Counted from the stretch's first letter, positions 1 through 7,187 are shown. The stretch: 10,379 nt of DNA from Ilumatobacteraceae bacterium (GCA_021741795.1 JAIOXC010000045.1:1-10379); one strand, 5' to 3'. Notes: generated by a model from the sequence alone, not told the origin. A program made the numbers and translations.

Positions 1-2943
1 GAGGGCAACCCTGGGTATGGGCCGCTGATGAACGAAGTTGGTCGTTTGGTTGAAGGCGAAAGCGGCTTCTTTTGCTTTATGCACGATGACGTTGCATTGG
101 AGAGCAATGCAATCTCGACCATGATCGAAGAAATGTTTAGATCAAATGCTGGAGTCGTCGGACCCAAGTTTGTGATGTGGGATGACATTACGGTGTTGCA
201 AAGTGTGGGGCTAGGCGCTGATCGAATTGGCGATATCGATTCGATTGTTGCGCAAGGCGAGAAAGACCAAGAACAACACGACGCAGTGCGCGATGTGTTT
301 TTGCTTCCGTCTGCATGCATGTTGGTGCGTGCCGACTTGTTTCGTGAGATCGGTGGTTTTTCTCCCGACATCCCGCTGTTTGGTGAAGACCTAGACTTTT
401 GTTGGCGCACTCACTTGAGTGGCGCGCGTGTTCTGGTGGTGCCAGCCGCACGTGCCAGACATCGCAAAGAGATGAGTGTCTCACGATCTGTCTCGACGAT
501 GAGCGCACTCGAGGCACGACATCGAGTGCGCACAGTGGCCACGTTGTCGAGCCGAATTCAGTTGCCCATTGTTTTGATGCAATTAATTGTGATGGCTATT
601 GCACGTGTCGTAATTGGCGTATTTAATGGAACATTTCGGCAAGCACAAGTATCTCTACGTGCATCAATCGCCGTTATTTTTGATGTTCGATACATTGTCC
701 GGCGCAGAGCAGAGGTGCGACCATATCGTCGGGTTTCAGCCTCCGAAATTCATGGTCTACAGAGTCGTGGGAGTGCTCGTCTGTGGGCTTTCATTCGCAA
801 ACGACAAACCCGAGTGCAAGAGATTTCCGGTTTGAGTGCCAAGAGTCTGAGTTCTCCAAAGTCGAGGTTTGTGGGGATTACTGCCCTCACCGTGATTGCA
901 CTGATTGTTATTGGTAGTCGGGGATTGATCGGTGGTGGGGTTGCATCAGTTGGCGATTTCTTGCCACTGAGGAGCGCAACCGAATCGCCAACAGCATTGA
1001 TTTCGTCGGTCGTGAGTGGTTGGTGGCAGGCGGGTTTTGGTCAGGCGAGCGCAAACCCAACAGGAATTGTTTTGCTCGCGATTGCCGGTGTCGGCGTGCT
1101 GGGCAGACTCGGAGCATTGCAAATGCTTTCGGTGGTTGGTGCATTAGTCGTTGGCTGCGTGGGTATGTGGCAAGTAGCGAGTGGTTTTTTTAGTTCGCGA
1201 GCGCGCATTGTTGGGTTCTTGGTGTATGCAGCAGTGCCAGCACCGTACGTAGCAATCGCTCAGGGGCGTTTTGGAGTATTGACTTGTTATGCAGCATTGC
1301 CGTGGCTGCTGCGATTGTTCGTGCGCGTTGGTCAGCGTCCGGTCGGCGTTCAAAAAACCCAGGTGTGGGCATTGGCTGTTTTATTTGGTGCTTCGGTCGC
1401 TGCATTCGCGCCGATTTTTGTGATTGTCGCGCTCTTTGCGAGCGCAGCGTGGATGACAGCAGATCTTGTGTCGCGCGTGCGATGGCAGGCAATTGTTGCA
1501 GTGCTGCAGTTGATGTTTGTGCTTGTTGTGGGAATCATTGTTCTTAACTTCCCGTGGTCTGGCGGATTCATCACATCGGAGTGGTGGCAGCAGTTGGTCG
1601 GCGTGCAAACAATGCGAAGTGGTCATGTTGGCCTTGCAACTCTTGCGCGTATGGACAGTGGCGTGATTGCAATCTCGATATTGGCGCTTGGTTTGTATGT
1701 TCCTGTGATCATTGGTCTATTGATAGTGCGTGGTGACAAATTGGTGTGGGCTGCGCGCTCTGCGTCGCTCGTACTCTTTTCACTCATCGCTGTGGCACTG
1801 TCGAATGCCGGTTATGTGGATGTGGCGATGCCCGAATACGGAATTTTGTTCGTCGTGGTTGGATGCGGTCTGTCATTGGCGACAGCCACAATGGCGAGTT
1901 TTATTTTTGATGATCAAGCCATCAATAGTTATCGATGGTGGAAGCCACTTGCGAGTGTCGCGCTCGCGTGCATAGTGGTAGGTGTTCTGCCCGCGCTCGT
2001 ACTTTGTTCAAACGGACGGTGGGGTCAGCCAAAAGTTTCACTCGCCCAGTTGGTGGTGCAGCTGCCAACCGATCCAGCATCGGGCGACTACAACGTTGTG
2101 TACGTGGGACGAAGTGAGGTGTTGCCATTACCTGCAATGCGTCTCAATGACCAAACTGCGTTTGCTGTTGCAGATGATGGAGAGTTGACATTGCGCGATC
2201 ATTGGTTGGCTCCGACCAATGCGCTCACTGATTCGGTGGCTCAAGCTCTGGACGCCGCGATCTCTCAACAGACAGTTCGTTGTGGGCGATTGCTGGCAAG
2301 TCTTGGTGTTCGTTATCTGGTTGTGCCAATTATTGATGGTGCTTCGTCGACTGTTGACCAACCACTTGAGGCACCGATTGGTCTGCTCGAAGGTTTGTCA
2401 CTACAACTAGATTTTCGGCGCGTATACACAGCAAATGATTTAGTCATCTTTGAAAATATGGCTTACGCGCCTTCGCTGACAAAACTGGATGAGGCATCTG
2501 CGGTGCTGAGTCAGCAGGCGGGTACCGATGCTTTACTGTCATCGCAGTTGCAAGTCATGCAGGTGCTTCCGCGTATTGGCGATATTGCAAGTCGTCCAAC
2601 ACCAGTTGAGGTAGGCACTATTCATTTGGTCGCACCCTTTAATGATCGTTTGGTATTACGTGTTGACAACTCTGACGTAATTCCACGAGTTGCCTTTGGT
2701 GGCACAACGGCGTTTGATTCACCTGTGGCGGGAACGGCCACGCTTGACTTTAGGACACCGTGGAATCATGTTGTGCTGCTTTTGGTGCAATTGATTTTGT
2801 GGGTCTTGGTGATTTCGGCAACGTTTAATCTGAAGCGAATAAAGTCCCGGATAGGTGTGCGTCGTGAGAAGCCGGTTGTGCTTGGCGAGTTGAGTGATTC
2901 GTTGCTTACGTTTAACAAACCAGACGGTGCTGGCTCGCAATGA
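1..2943 (+). CDS. Family-2 glycosyltransferase fused to polytopic membrane domain (5' partial)
   Basis: This is probably a cell-envelope polysaccharide glycosyltransferase. The frame is open from base 1: the codons before the first Met (nt 28) encode EGNPGYGPL, which matches the N-x-G-[FY]-G segment of GT2 enzymes, so that Met is internal and the nucleotide-binding N-terminus lies upstream. Counting from that Met, the GT-A domain shows the metal-binding HDD at 19-21, a GPK strand near 45, the acceptor/base motif GEDLDFCW at 119-126 and a downstream H145. A transmembrane segment near 178-198 is followed by a basic cytoplasmic linker (about 220-282). About ten more hydrophobic spans follow (about 283-660), then a soluble extracytoplasmic module (about 665-910) with CGRLLASLGVRYLVVP at 752-767, a last span at 913-934 and a basic tail. 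Sugar and acceptor are unknown. The stop codon overlaps the next start (ATGA), suggesting translational coupling. GT2 assignment is firm; the pathway is inferred. Confidence 0.93.
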   Translation, partial: EGNPGYGPLMNEVGRLVEGESGFFCFMHDDVALESNAISTMIEEMFRSNAGVVGPKFVMWDDITVLQSVGLGADRIGDIDSIVAQGEKDQEQHDAVRDVFLLPSACMLVRADLFREIGGFSPDIPLFGEDLDFCWRTHLSGARVLVVPAARARHRKEMSVSRSVSTMSALEARHRVRTVATLSSRIQLPIVLMQLIVMAIARVVIGVFNGTFRQAQVSLRASIAVIFDVRYIVRRRAEVRPYRRVSASEIHGLQSRGSARLWAFIRKRQTRVQEISGLSAKSLSSPKSRFVGITALTVIALIVIGSRGLIGGGVASVGDFLPLRSATESPTALISSVVSGWWQAGFGQASANPTGIVLLAIAGVGVLGRLGALQMLSVVGALVVGCVGMWQVASGFFSSRARIVGFLVYAAVPAPYVAIAQGRFGVLTCYAALPWLLRLFVRVGQRPVGVQKTQVWALAVLFGASVAAFAPIFVIVALFASAAWMTADLVSRVRWQAIVAVLQLMFVLVVGIIVLNFPWSGGFITSEWWQQLVGVQTMRSGHVGLATLARMDSGVIAISILALGLYVPVIIGLLIVRGDKLVWAARSASLVLFSLIAVALSNAGYVDVAMPEYGILFVVVGCGLSLATATMASFIFDDQAINSYRWWKPLASVALACIVVGVLPALVLCSNGRWGQPKVSLAQLVVQLPTDPASGDYNVVYVGRSEVLPLPAMRLNDQTAFAVADDGELTLRDHWLAPTNALTDSVAQALDAAISQQTVRCGRLLASLGVRYLVVPIIDGASSTVDQPLEAPIGLLEGLSLQLDFRRVYTANDLVIFENMAYAPSLTKLDEASAVLSQQAGTDALLSSQLQVMQVLPRIGDIASRPTPVEVGTIHLVAPFNDRLVLRVDNSDVIPRVAFGGTTAFDSPVAGTATLDFRTPWNHVVLLLVQLILWVLVISATFNLKRIKSRIGVRREKPVVLGELSDSLLTFNKPDGAGSQ

Positions 2944-4487
2944 AACTCGGCACAAATTTTTTTAGATCCCAAACGCCATCGCATATGACGGTGCGTCAAT
3001 TAGTAATGGTTGCCATCGTGGTGGCTACTGGTGCGGCTCTATTTGTTGTGGACAACAACGCGAACAGCTACGGCAATAGCAATGCGAATATTGACAACGT
3101 CATGAATTTTGCAGAAGTATCGACACTCTCTGCAATGCCATTTATCTCGGCTAACAACTCGATGACGACTAATTGGTTTTGTCCAGGCGTGCCCGCCAAC
3201 GACGAAATCATCTCGAGCAGTTTGGTGATCTCAAACGCTTCCGAAACAGATATTTCGGCAACGGTGACATTGCTGAGCTTTGATCAGACCCCGGTGGTCA
3301 ACGCTGTATCTATTCCCGCACGGTCGCACATCACGCTCGACGCTCGTGGCGGCATTACTTCGCCGTTCGTGAGTGCGGTTGTAGAGATGGTGGGGTCTCA
3401 GGGATCGGTTGAACAAATTGTGAGACACCCCGCAGGCGATGCGGTTGTCTTGTGTGCCACGCAGCCAGGAACTGATTGGTATTTTGCAGACGGTTTTACC
3501 GGAGCAGATTCAATTGAGCAAATAGTGATGACTAATCCATATGTGGATGCGACCGTTGTTGACATCACTTTTGTTACAGCCGATGCAGAGCGCAGCCCTG
3601 AGCAATTGCAGGGCTTTGTATTGCCTGCCAACTCGGTTGTGGCATTGTCAATGGACCAACAGGGTGCACGCAATGAACCGATTTTGGCGGTGTCAATCCA
3701 CGCGTCGTCTGGCCGCTTGGTGGCTGGTCGCGTACAACATTACTTGGGTCAGGGTCGCCTTGGTTTTTCAATGAGCCTTGGTGCTTCGGCAATGAGCACA
3801 CAGTGGTGGTTTAGCAACGGCGAAAAAATTGGTGGCAACACAGAAAATCTTGTGATCTACAACCCGAGCAGTCGTGATCGTTCGCTCAGTGTGGTGTTTG
3901 TGAATGGAAGTGATTCGGCGAACAGCATCGAACCGCTCCTCATCACGGCACCCGCGCATCGTGTGATCACTATTGATACAGGCACCATCCCGGGTCTTCC
4001 TGTTGGCAGATATGGAATCATCGTGTCAACCAACGATCAAGACATGGGTGATTCGCTGGGCATTGTTGTTGAGCAGGTCATCAACCGTCGTGACGGCAAT
4101 ACGGTAGGTACTTCTGTTGTTTTGGGTGCACCACACAATTCTGGGTCAACAATGTGGAGTGCGCCAAGTGGAGTCACTGCTAGCGAAGATGCGCTGCAGA
4201 TTATGAATACAACTTCGCAGGAAGCGACTGTGAGTGTGCTGCAAGTTGGGCCTGCTGGCGCAGTGGTGTTGGGTGGGCTCGAGTCGCTCGTCTTGCCGGC
4301 CGGTGGAGTGCTCTCCATTGGCGTTCCTCCAGGGCTTCCCGATGCGCAAATCATTGTCCAAGCAAGTGTGGCCGTGGTGGTGCAGCGGTTGTTGTTGCGA
4401 GGTCATGATCTGATCGGTCGAAGTGCCGTTCTTGCACTGCCTCACTTGCCATCTCCTGATAATTTTTTGAGTGAGTCGGCACCGTGA
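2940..4487 (+). CDS. DUF5719-family membrane-anchored repeat protein
   Basis: This 515-residue protein resembles the actinobacterial DUF5719 family, which has no known function. The N-terminus has a basic stretch (K2, R9, R19), then a hydrophobic segment at about 20-37, then a polar Asn/Ser-rich linker, so it is a signal peptide or signal anchor with the body outside the membrane. The rest reads as four related beta-rich units of about 100-115 residues. Each opens with an aromatic/Trp motif: NWFCPG at 78-83, WYFADG at 180-185, WWFSNG at 289-294 and MWSAP at 405-409. Each is followed by a strand ending in N-[APT] such as VISNAS, VMTNPY, VIYNPS and IMNTTS. The only cysteines are C81 and C172, both in or at the end of the first unit, and could form a disulfide. 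The ATG overlaps the upstream stop codon; Met16 is an alternative start, and neither has a clear ribosome binding site. The coupling to the glycosyltransferase suggests a role in envelope glycan assembly. Confidence 0.8.
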   Translation: MKLGTNFFRSQTPSHMTVRQLVMVAIVVATGAALFVVDNNANSYGNSNANIDNVMNFAEVSTLSAMPFISANNSMTTNWFCPGVPANDEIISSSLVISNASETDISATVTLLSFDQTPVVNAVSIPARSHITLDARGGITSPFVSAVVEMVGSQGSVEQIVRHPAGDAVVLCATQPGTDWYFADGFTGADSIEQIVMTNPYVDATVVDITFVTADAERSPEQLQGFVLPANSVVALSMDQQGARNEPILAVSIHASSGRLVAGRVQHYLGQGRLGFSMSLGASAMSTQWWFSNGEKIGGNTENLVIYNPSSRDRSLSVVFVNGSDSANSIEPLLITAPAHRVITIDTGTIPGLPVGRYGIIVSTNDQDMGDSLGIVVEQVINRRDGNTVGTSVVLGAPHNSGSTMWSAPSGVTASEDALQIMNTTSQEATVSVLQVGPAGAVVLGGLESLVLPAGGVLSIGVPPGLPDAQIIVQASVAVVVQRLLLRGHDLIGRSAVLALPHLPSPDNFLSESAP

Positions 4488-4903
4488 TTCGGTTCGTGAT
4501 CGTTGGGGTTGTAGTTGTGGTTGCGTTGTTAGCCAACTTGTGGCAACGTAAGCGACAAGTTGATGCACCAACTCAAGGTGCGAGTGAGGTTCCGTCTCAG
4601 ATTGACCGGTCAGACTTTGTAAGACCAGACGCCTCATGGATTGTTTTGGCTTTTACTTCTGCAACGTGCCAGACATGCTCTGACATTGAGCGCAAAGTGC
4701 GAGTGCTCGAAACAAGCAGTGTTGCAATCCAGATATTGGAATACACGGCAGAGCGCGAATTGCACAAGCGCTACAAAATCGATGCAGTTCCTGCCGTGCT
4801 GATGGCGGATGCAAGTGGAGTAGTGCGGGCCAACTTTTTGGGACCAGTATCGGCTACAGATCTGTGGGCTGCGTTGGCGAGGGTGCGCGACTCAGTCGTG
4901 TAG
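4484..4903 (+). CDS. Membrane-anchored thioredoxin-like protein
   Basis: This 139-residue protein has a hydrophobic N-terminal segment (about 4-20) followed by a thioredoxin-fold domain. The active-site motif CQTC (C62, C65) sits after the strand WIVLAFTSAT, and the cis-proline loop is AVPAVL with P103, so the redox centre looks complete. The GTG start lies in a GTGA overlap with the DUF5719 stop codon, implying translational coupling. The membrane segment is followed directly by QRKR and preceded by only one Arg, so by the positive-inside rule the redox domain could be cytoplasmic, the opposite of typical exported thioredoxins; if exported, it could act on disulfides of envelope proteins such as its neighbour. 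The substrate is unknown. The last 12 bases overlap the 3' end of ftsH on the other strand. Confidence 0.85.
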   Translation: MIRFVIVGVVVVVALLANLWQRKRQVDAPTQGASEVPSQIDRSDFVRPDASWIVLAFTSATCQTCSDIERKVRVLETSSVAIQILEYTAERELHKRYKIDAVPAVLMADASGVVRANFLGPVSATDLWAALARVRDSVV

Positions 4904-6880
4904 TTGAGTTGGCGAATCGTGTGATGATTCGTTTTCGGTGCGGCGTGTTGGCTGACCGAGACCTTGTTGGACCAATCTCGAAACCATTGCACCATCAATC
5001 GTTTCGTTGTCGAGTAGCGACTGAGCAACAAGATCGAGGCCTGCGCGATGCTTTTCGAGCATCACGCGTGCGCGCTTTTCTTGCTCGAGCAGAATGCGAC
5101 CGATCTCTTCGTCAATTTTGCGTGCTGTCTCATCCGAATATTCCCGACCGCTTGTCATCAAGTCTTCGCCAAGGAAAACTTGTTGCTGACCAGACCAGGC
5201 CATTGGGCCAACTGCATCGCTCATGCCCCATTCGCGCACCATTCGGCGTGCAATGCCTGTGGCCTGCTCAAGATCATTTGCGGCGCCACTATTGAGCGAG
5301 CCAAATACCATCATTTCGGCAACTCGGCCACCCATGGCTTTGCAGATTACGTCTTCGAAAAACTCACGTGAATATGTGTGTCGTTCTGCTGGCAGAGTCC
5401 AGGTGACGCCAAGCGCCATACCGCGGGGGAGAATTGTCACTTTATGCAGCGGGTCGCTGTGTGGCAAAACTGTTGCAAGCACTGCGTGCCCGCCTTCGTG
5501 ATATGCGGTAGCGCGTTTTTCTTCTGCGTTTAACACAAGGCTTTCGCGGCTTGCGCCTAACACCACGCGGTCACGCGCATTTTCAAAGTCAATGCGTTCG
5601 ATGTGTGTCGAACCTCGACGCACAGCAAAGAGTGCTGCCTCGTTGACCAAGTTGGCCAAGTCGGCACCACTCATGCCAGGAGTTGCTTTGGCCATCGTGT
5701 CCAGATCGACATCTTGACCCATGCGCTTACCGATTGAGTGCACTTTGAGAATGGCCAATCGTTCATCTGATTCGGGAAGTGGCACGATGATCTGGCGATC
5801 AAAGCGACCTGGTCGCAACAGTGCAGCATCCAAGATGTCGGGGCGGTTGGTGGCAGCCAATACGACAATTCCTTCTGTGGCTTCGAAGCCGTCCATCTCG
5901 GCGAGCATTTGGTTGAGTGTCTGCTCGCGCTCGTCATGTCCACCGCCAAGACCTGCGCCGCGCTTGCGACCGATCGAGTCGATTTCGTCGACAAAAATAA
6001 TTGCTCGACCCATCTTTGCTGCTTGTTGAAAGAGGTCGCGCACGCGGCTTGCACCGACGCCAACAAACATCTCCATGAAGTCAGAGCCGGTGACCGACAA
6101 GAAACCGACTCCTGCTTCGCCTGCAACCGCACGAGCAAACAATGTCTTGCCCGTGCCCGGAGGCCCAACGAGCAAGATGCCCTTGGGGACGCGTGCACCG
6201 ATTTCTTTGAAGCGCTCTGGAGTGCGCAAGAAGTCAACAACTTCCTTGATCTCTTGCTTGACACCTTCATAACCAGCAACATCGGCAAACGTGGTAACGG
6301 GTTTGTCTGCGTTGAAATTTTTGGCACGGCTACGGCCAATAGACATAATGCTGCCGGCTTGGCCCATAGCGCGACGCTGCATCCAGATGAAAAAGCCCAT
6401 GATCAATAAGAAGGGCAACAAGATTGGAATCAGGCTCGTGAAAAAGTTGCCCTGCGGCGTTGAATAGTCGTAATCAACATTCTTTGACTTCAGCAATTGC
6501 TCATCTGCATCAGAGAGAGTGACCGCACCAGTTGTCGTGAACGTGTCACCACTTGTCAACTCACCACTGATGGTGTTGGAGAGGTTGTTGATCTTGACAG
6601 AAGTGACTTGGCCGTTAGAAACTGCCTCGAGGAATTCGGTGTAGGTAAATTTTGTTGCCGTTGTTGTAGGAATAAAACGCGGTCCAACAATGAGTGCTGC
6701 TGCAACTGCGATGAGTGCCCACACAGCCCACCTTGGCATCGATGGTTTGTCCTTACCAGTTGGTGAAGCTCCGTTTTTTTGTGACTTGCCTGGCATGCCT
6801 TTTCGCAACTGACGCTGTTGACGTGGCTTTGATGAACCAGGTTGATTGGATGGTGGAGGAGGGGGTGGCAATTTGCTCAT
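4892..6880 (-). CDS. ftsH: ATP-dependent zinc metalloprotease FtsH
   Basis: FtsH is a membrane-bound AAA+ protease that extracts and degrades misfolded or regulatory membrane and cytosolic proteins as a hexamer. From the chosen Met, this 662-residue protein has a Pro-rich basic N-terminal tail (1-50), TM1 at about 52-69, an extracytoplasmic FtsH domain (about 76-145) and TM2 at about 148-168. The AAA+ module follows, with Walker A GPPGTGKT (239-246), pore motif FVG (272-274), Walker B IIFVDE (294-299) and second-region-of-homology arginines R356 and R359. The M41 peptidase domain has HEGGH (461-465) and the third zinc ligand D536 in SGAANDLEQAT. All key residues are present. The start at 6880 is preferred over a Met seven codons upstream because a -10-like TATCAT lies six bases before it, which would make the mRNA leaderless. 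The 3' end overlaps the convergent thioredoxin-like gene by 12 bp. Confidence 0.97.
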   Translation of the reverse strand: MSKLPPPPPPSNQPGSSKPRQQRQLRKGMPGKSQKNGASPTGKDKPSMPRWAVWALIAVAAALIVGPRFIPTTTATKFTYTEFLEAVSNGQVTSVKINNLSNTISGELTSGDTFTTTGAVTLSDADEQLLKSKNVDYDYSTPQGNFFTSLIPILLPFLLIMGFFIWMQRRAMGQAGSIMSIGRSRAKNFNADKPVTTFADVAGYEGVKQEIKEVVDFLRTPERFKEIGARVPKGILLVGPPGTGKTLFARAVAGEAGVGFLSVTGSDFMEMFVGVGASRVRDLFQQAAKMGRAIIFVDEIDSIGRKRGAGLGGGHDEREQTLNQMLAEMDGFEATEGIVVLAATNRPDILDAALLRPGRFDRQIIVPLPESDERLAILKVHSIGKRMGQDVDLDTMAKATPGMSGADLANLVNEAALFAVRRGSTHIERIDFENARDRVVLGASRESLVLNAEEKRATAYHEGGHAVLATVLPHSDPLHKVTILPRGMALGVTWTLPAERHTYSREFFEDVICKAMGGRVAEMMVFGSLNSGAANDLEQATGIARRMVREWGMSDAVGPMAWSGQQQVFLGEDLMTSGREYSDETARKIDEEIGRILLEQEKRARVMLEKHRAGLDLVAQSLLDNETIDGAMVSRLVQQGLGQPTRRTENESSHDSPTQLHD
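4913..4935 (+). terminator. Possible intrinsic terminator of the glycosyltransferase operon
   Basis: Ten bases after the thioredoxin-like stop codon, CGAATC (4913-4918) and GATTCG (4926-4931) form a perfect 6-bp stem with a 7-base loop. Two further G-U pairs (4912/4932 and 4911/4933) could extend it, and it is followed by TTTT (4932-4935). The T-run is only on the plus-strand side, so it would stop the plus-strand operon. The stem is short and AT-containing, so it would be weak. It lies inside the ftsH coding sequence, at about codons 650-656. Confidence 0.4.
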
Positions 6881-6886
6881 GAGGCA

Positions 6887-6915
6887 ATGATACGGGCACA
6901 TGTAGCAGTGTTGAA
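6887..6915 (-). promoter_or_regulatory. Putative leaderless promoter of ftsH
   Basis: On the minus strand, TTCAAC (plus-strand 6910-6915), a 17-base spacer and TATCAT (6887-6892) resemble a housekeeping sigma promoter; the -10 matches TATAAT at five of six positions and the -35 is weak. The last -10 base is seven bases from the A of the ATG at 6880, so transcription would begin at the start codon. No Shine-Dalgarno sequence precedes the gene, which fits a leaderless mRNA. Confidence 0.5.
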
Positions 6916-6925
6916 CAGTCCACCA

Positions 6926-6937
6926 AACTGCGCAGTT
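6926..6937. promoter_or_regulatory. 12-bp perfect palindrome, candidate operator
   Basis: AACTGCGCAGTT reads the same on both strands and lies in the 76-bp region between the divergent ftsH and DUF3499 genes. It sits just upstream of the ftsH -35 (about -46 to -57) and at about -20 to -31 of the predicted DUF3499 start, where a bound repressor would block DUF3499 transcription. No regulator is identified, and a palindrome of this length could arise by chance. Confidence 0.3.
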
Positions 6938-6944
6938 GCACGAT

Positions 6945-6950
6945 TATTGT
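6945..6950 (+). promoter_or_regulatory. Putative -10 element of the DUF3499 operon (leaderless)
   Basis: TATTGT fits the TAnnnT form of an actinobacterial -10 element and is separated from the ATG at 6957 by exactly six bases, placing the predicted transcription start on the start codon. There is no convincing -35 at the usual distance and no Shine-Dalgarno sequence. The spacing mirrors that of the opposing ftsH promoter. Confidence 0.4.
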
Positions 6951-6956
6951 GGGCAC

Positions 6957-7187
6957 ATGGCTCGTCACTGTTCTCGTTCTACATGTTCGCAATCTGCAGT
7001 AGTAACGCTGACATACCAATATGGTCGCGCACTCGTGTGGCTTGACGACTTGGCTTTGGATCGCGATCCTCATGCCTATGACCTGTGTCTCCGTCACTCG
7101 CAGCGGTTTGTGGTGCCAACTGGTTGGCGTCTCGAAGACCGCCGTGACCGTTTCACGATGGTGATTCCAAATCGTCTAGCGGGATGA
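6957..7187 (+). CDS. DUF3499-family small Cys/His protein
   Basis: This 76-residue protein matches the DUF3499 family of Actinobacteria (Rv3258c-like in Mycobacterium by recollection), whose function is not established. The family signature is visible: an N-terminal ARHCSRSTC, the strand AVVTLTYQYG, the motif DPHAYDLCLRH and PTGW near the end. C5, C10, C44 and H47 give a C-x4-C...C-x2-H arrangement suitable for binding one zinc ion, which is inference. Mycobacterial members are longer at the C-terminus than this one. The ATG at 6957 is chosen because the family starts just before the first Cys and because a -10-like TATTGT lies six bases upstream; an in-frame ATG at 6936 would precede that promoter. 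The stop overlaps the ATG of the CPBP protease gene (ATGA), so the two are probably translated together. Confidence 0.85.
   Translation: MARHCSRSTCSQSAVVTLTYQYGRALVWLDDLALDRDPHAYDLCLRHSQRFVVPTGWRLEDRRDRFTMVIPNRLAG

Larger units (their letters stand above)
6894..6959. repeat. Pair of 9-bp direct repeats flanking the divergent promoter region
   Basis: GGGCACATG occurs at 6894-6902 and again at 6951-6959, 57 bp apart, the second copy including the DUF3499 start codon. The first copy lies in the spacer of the predicted ftsH promoter. It may be a binding site present twice or a coincidence. Confidence 0.25.

Noticed and set aside
28..30. ATG at 28 as the true start of the glycosyltransferase gene
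   Set aside because: The frame is open to base 1, and the codons before it encode NPGYGP, part of the conserved GT2 domain, so the gene starts upstream of the window.
4146..4637. A 163-codon minus-strand open frame antisense to DUF5719 and the thioredoxin-like gene
   Set aside because: The translation is Gln/His/Arg-rich without hydrophobic core patterns, as expected for an antisense shadow, and it overlaps two well-supported genes.
5486..5500. HEGGH instead of the textbook HEAGH in FtsH as a possible defect
   Set aside because: The two His and the Glu are intact, and HEGGH also occurs in mycobacterial FtsH as I recall it, so it is a lineage trait.
5671..6339. A 222-codon minus-strand open frame
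   Set aside because: It is an out-of-frame shadow of ftsH, with a low-complexity Ser/Arg-rich translation and no family resemblance.
6881..6901. Upstream in-frame Met (MCPYHCL) as the ftsH start
   Set aside because: It would lie across and upstream of the best -10 element, lacks a ribosome binding site, and adds residues unlike FtsH N-termini.
6936..6956. Longer DUF3499 start at 6936
   Set aside because: The added seven residues contain the predicted -10 element, and the family begins next to the first Cys.
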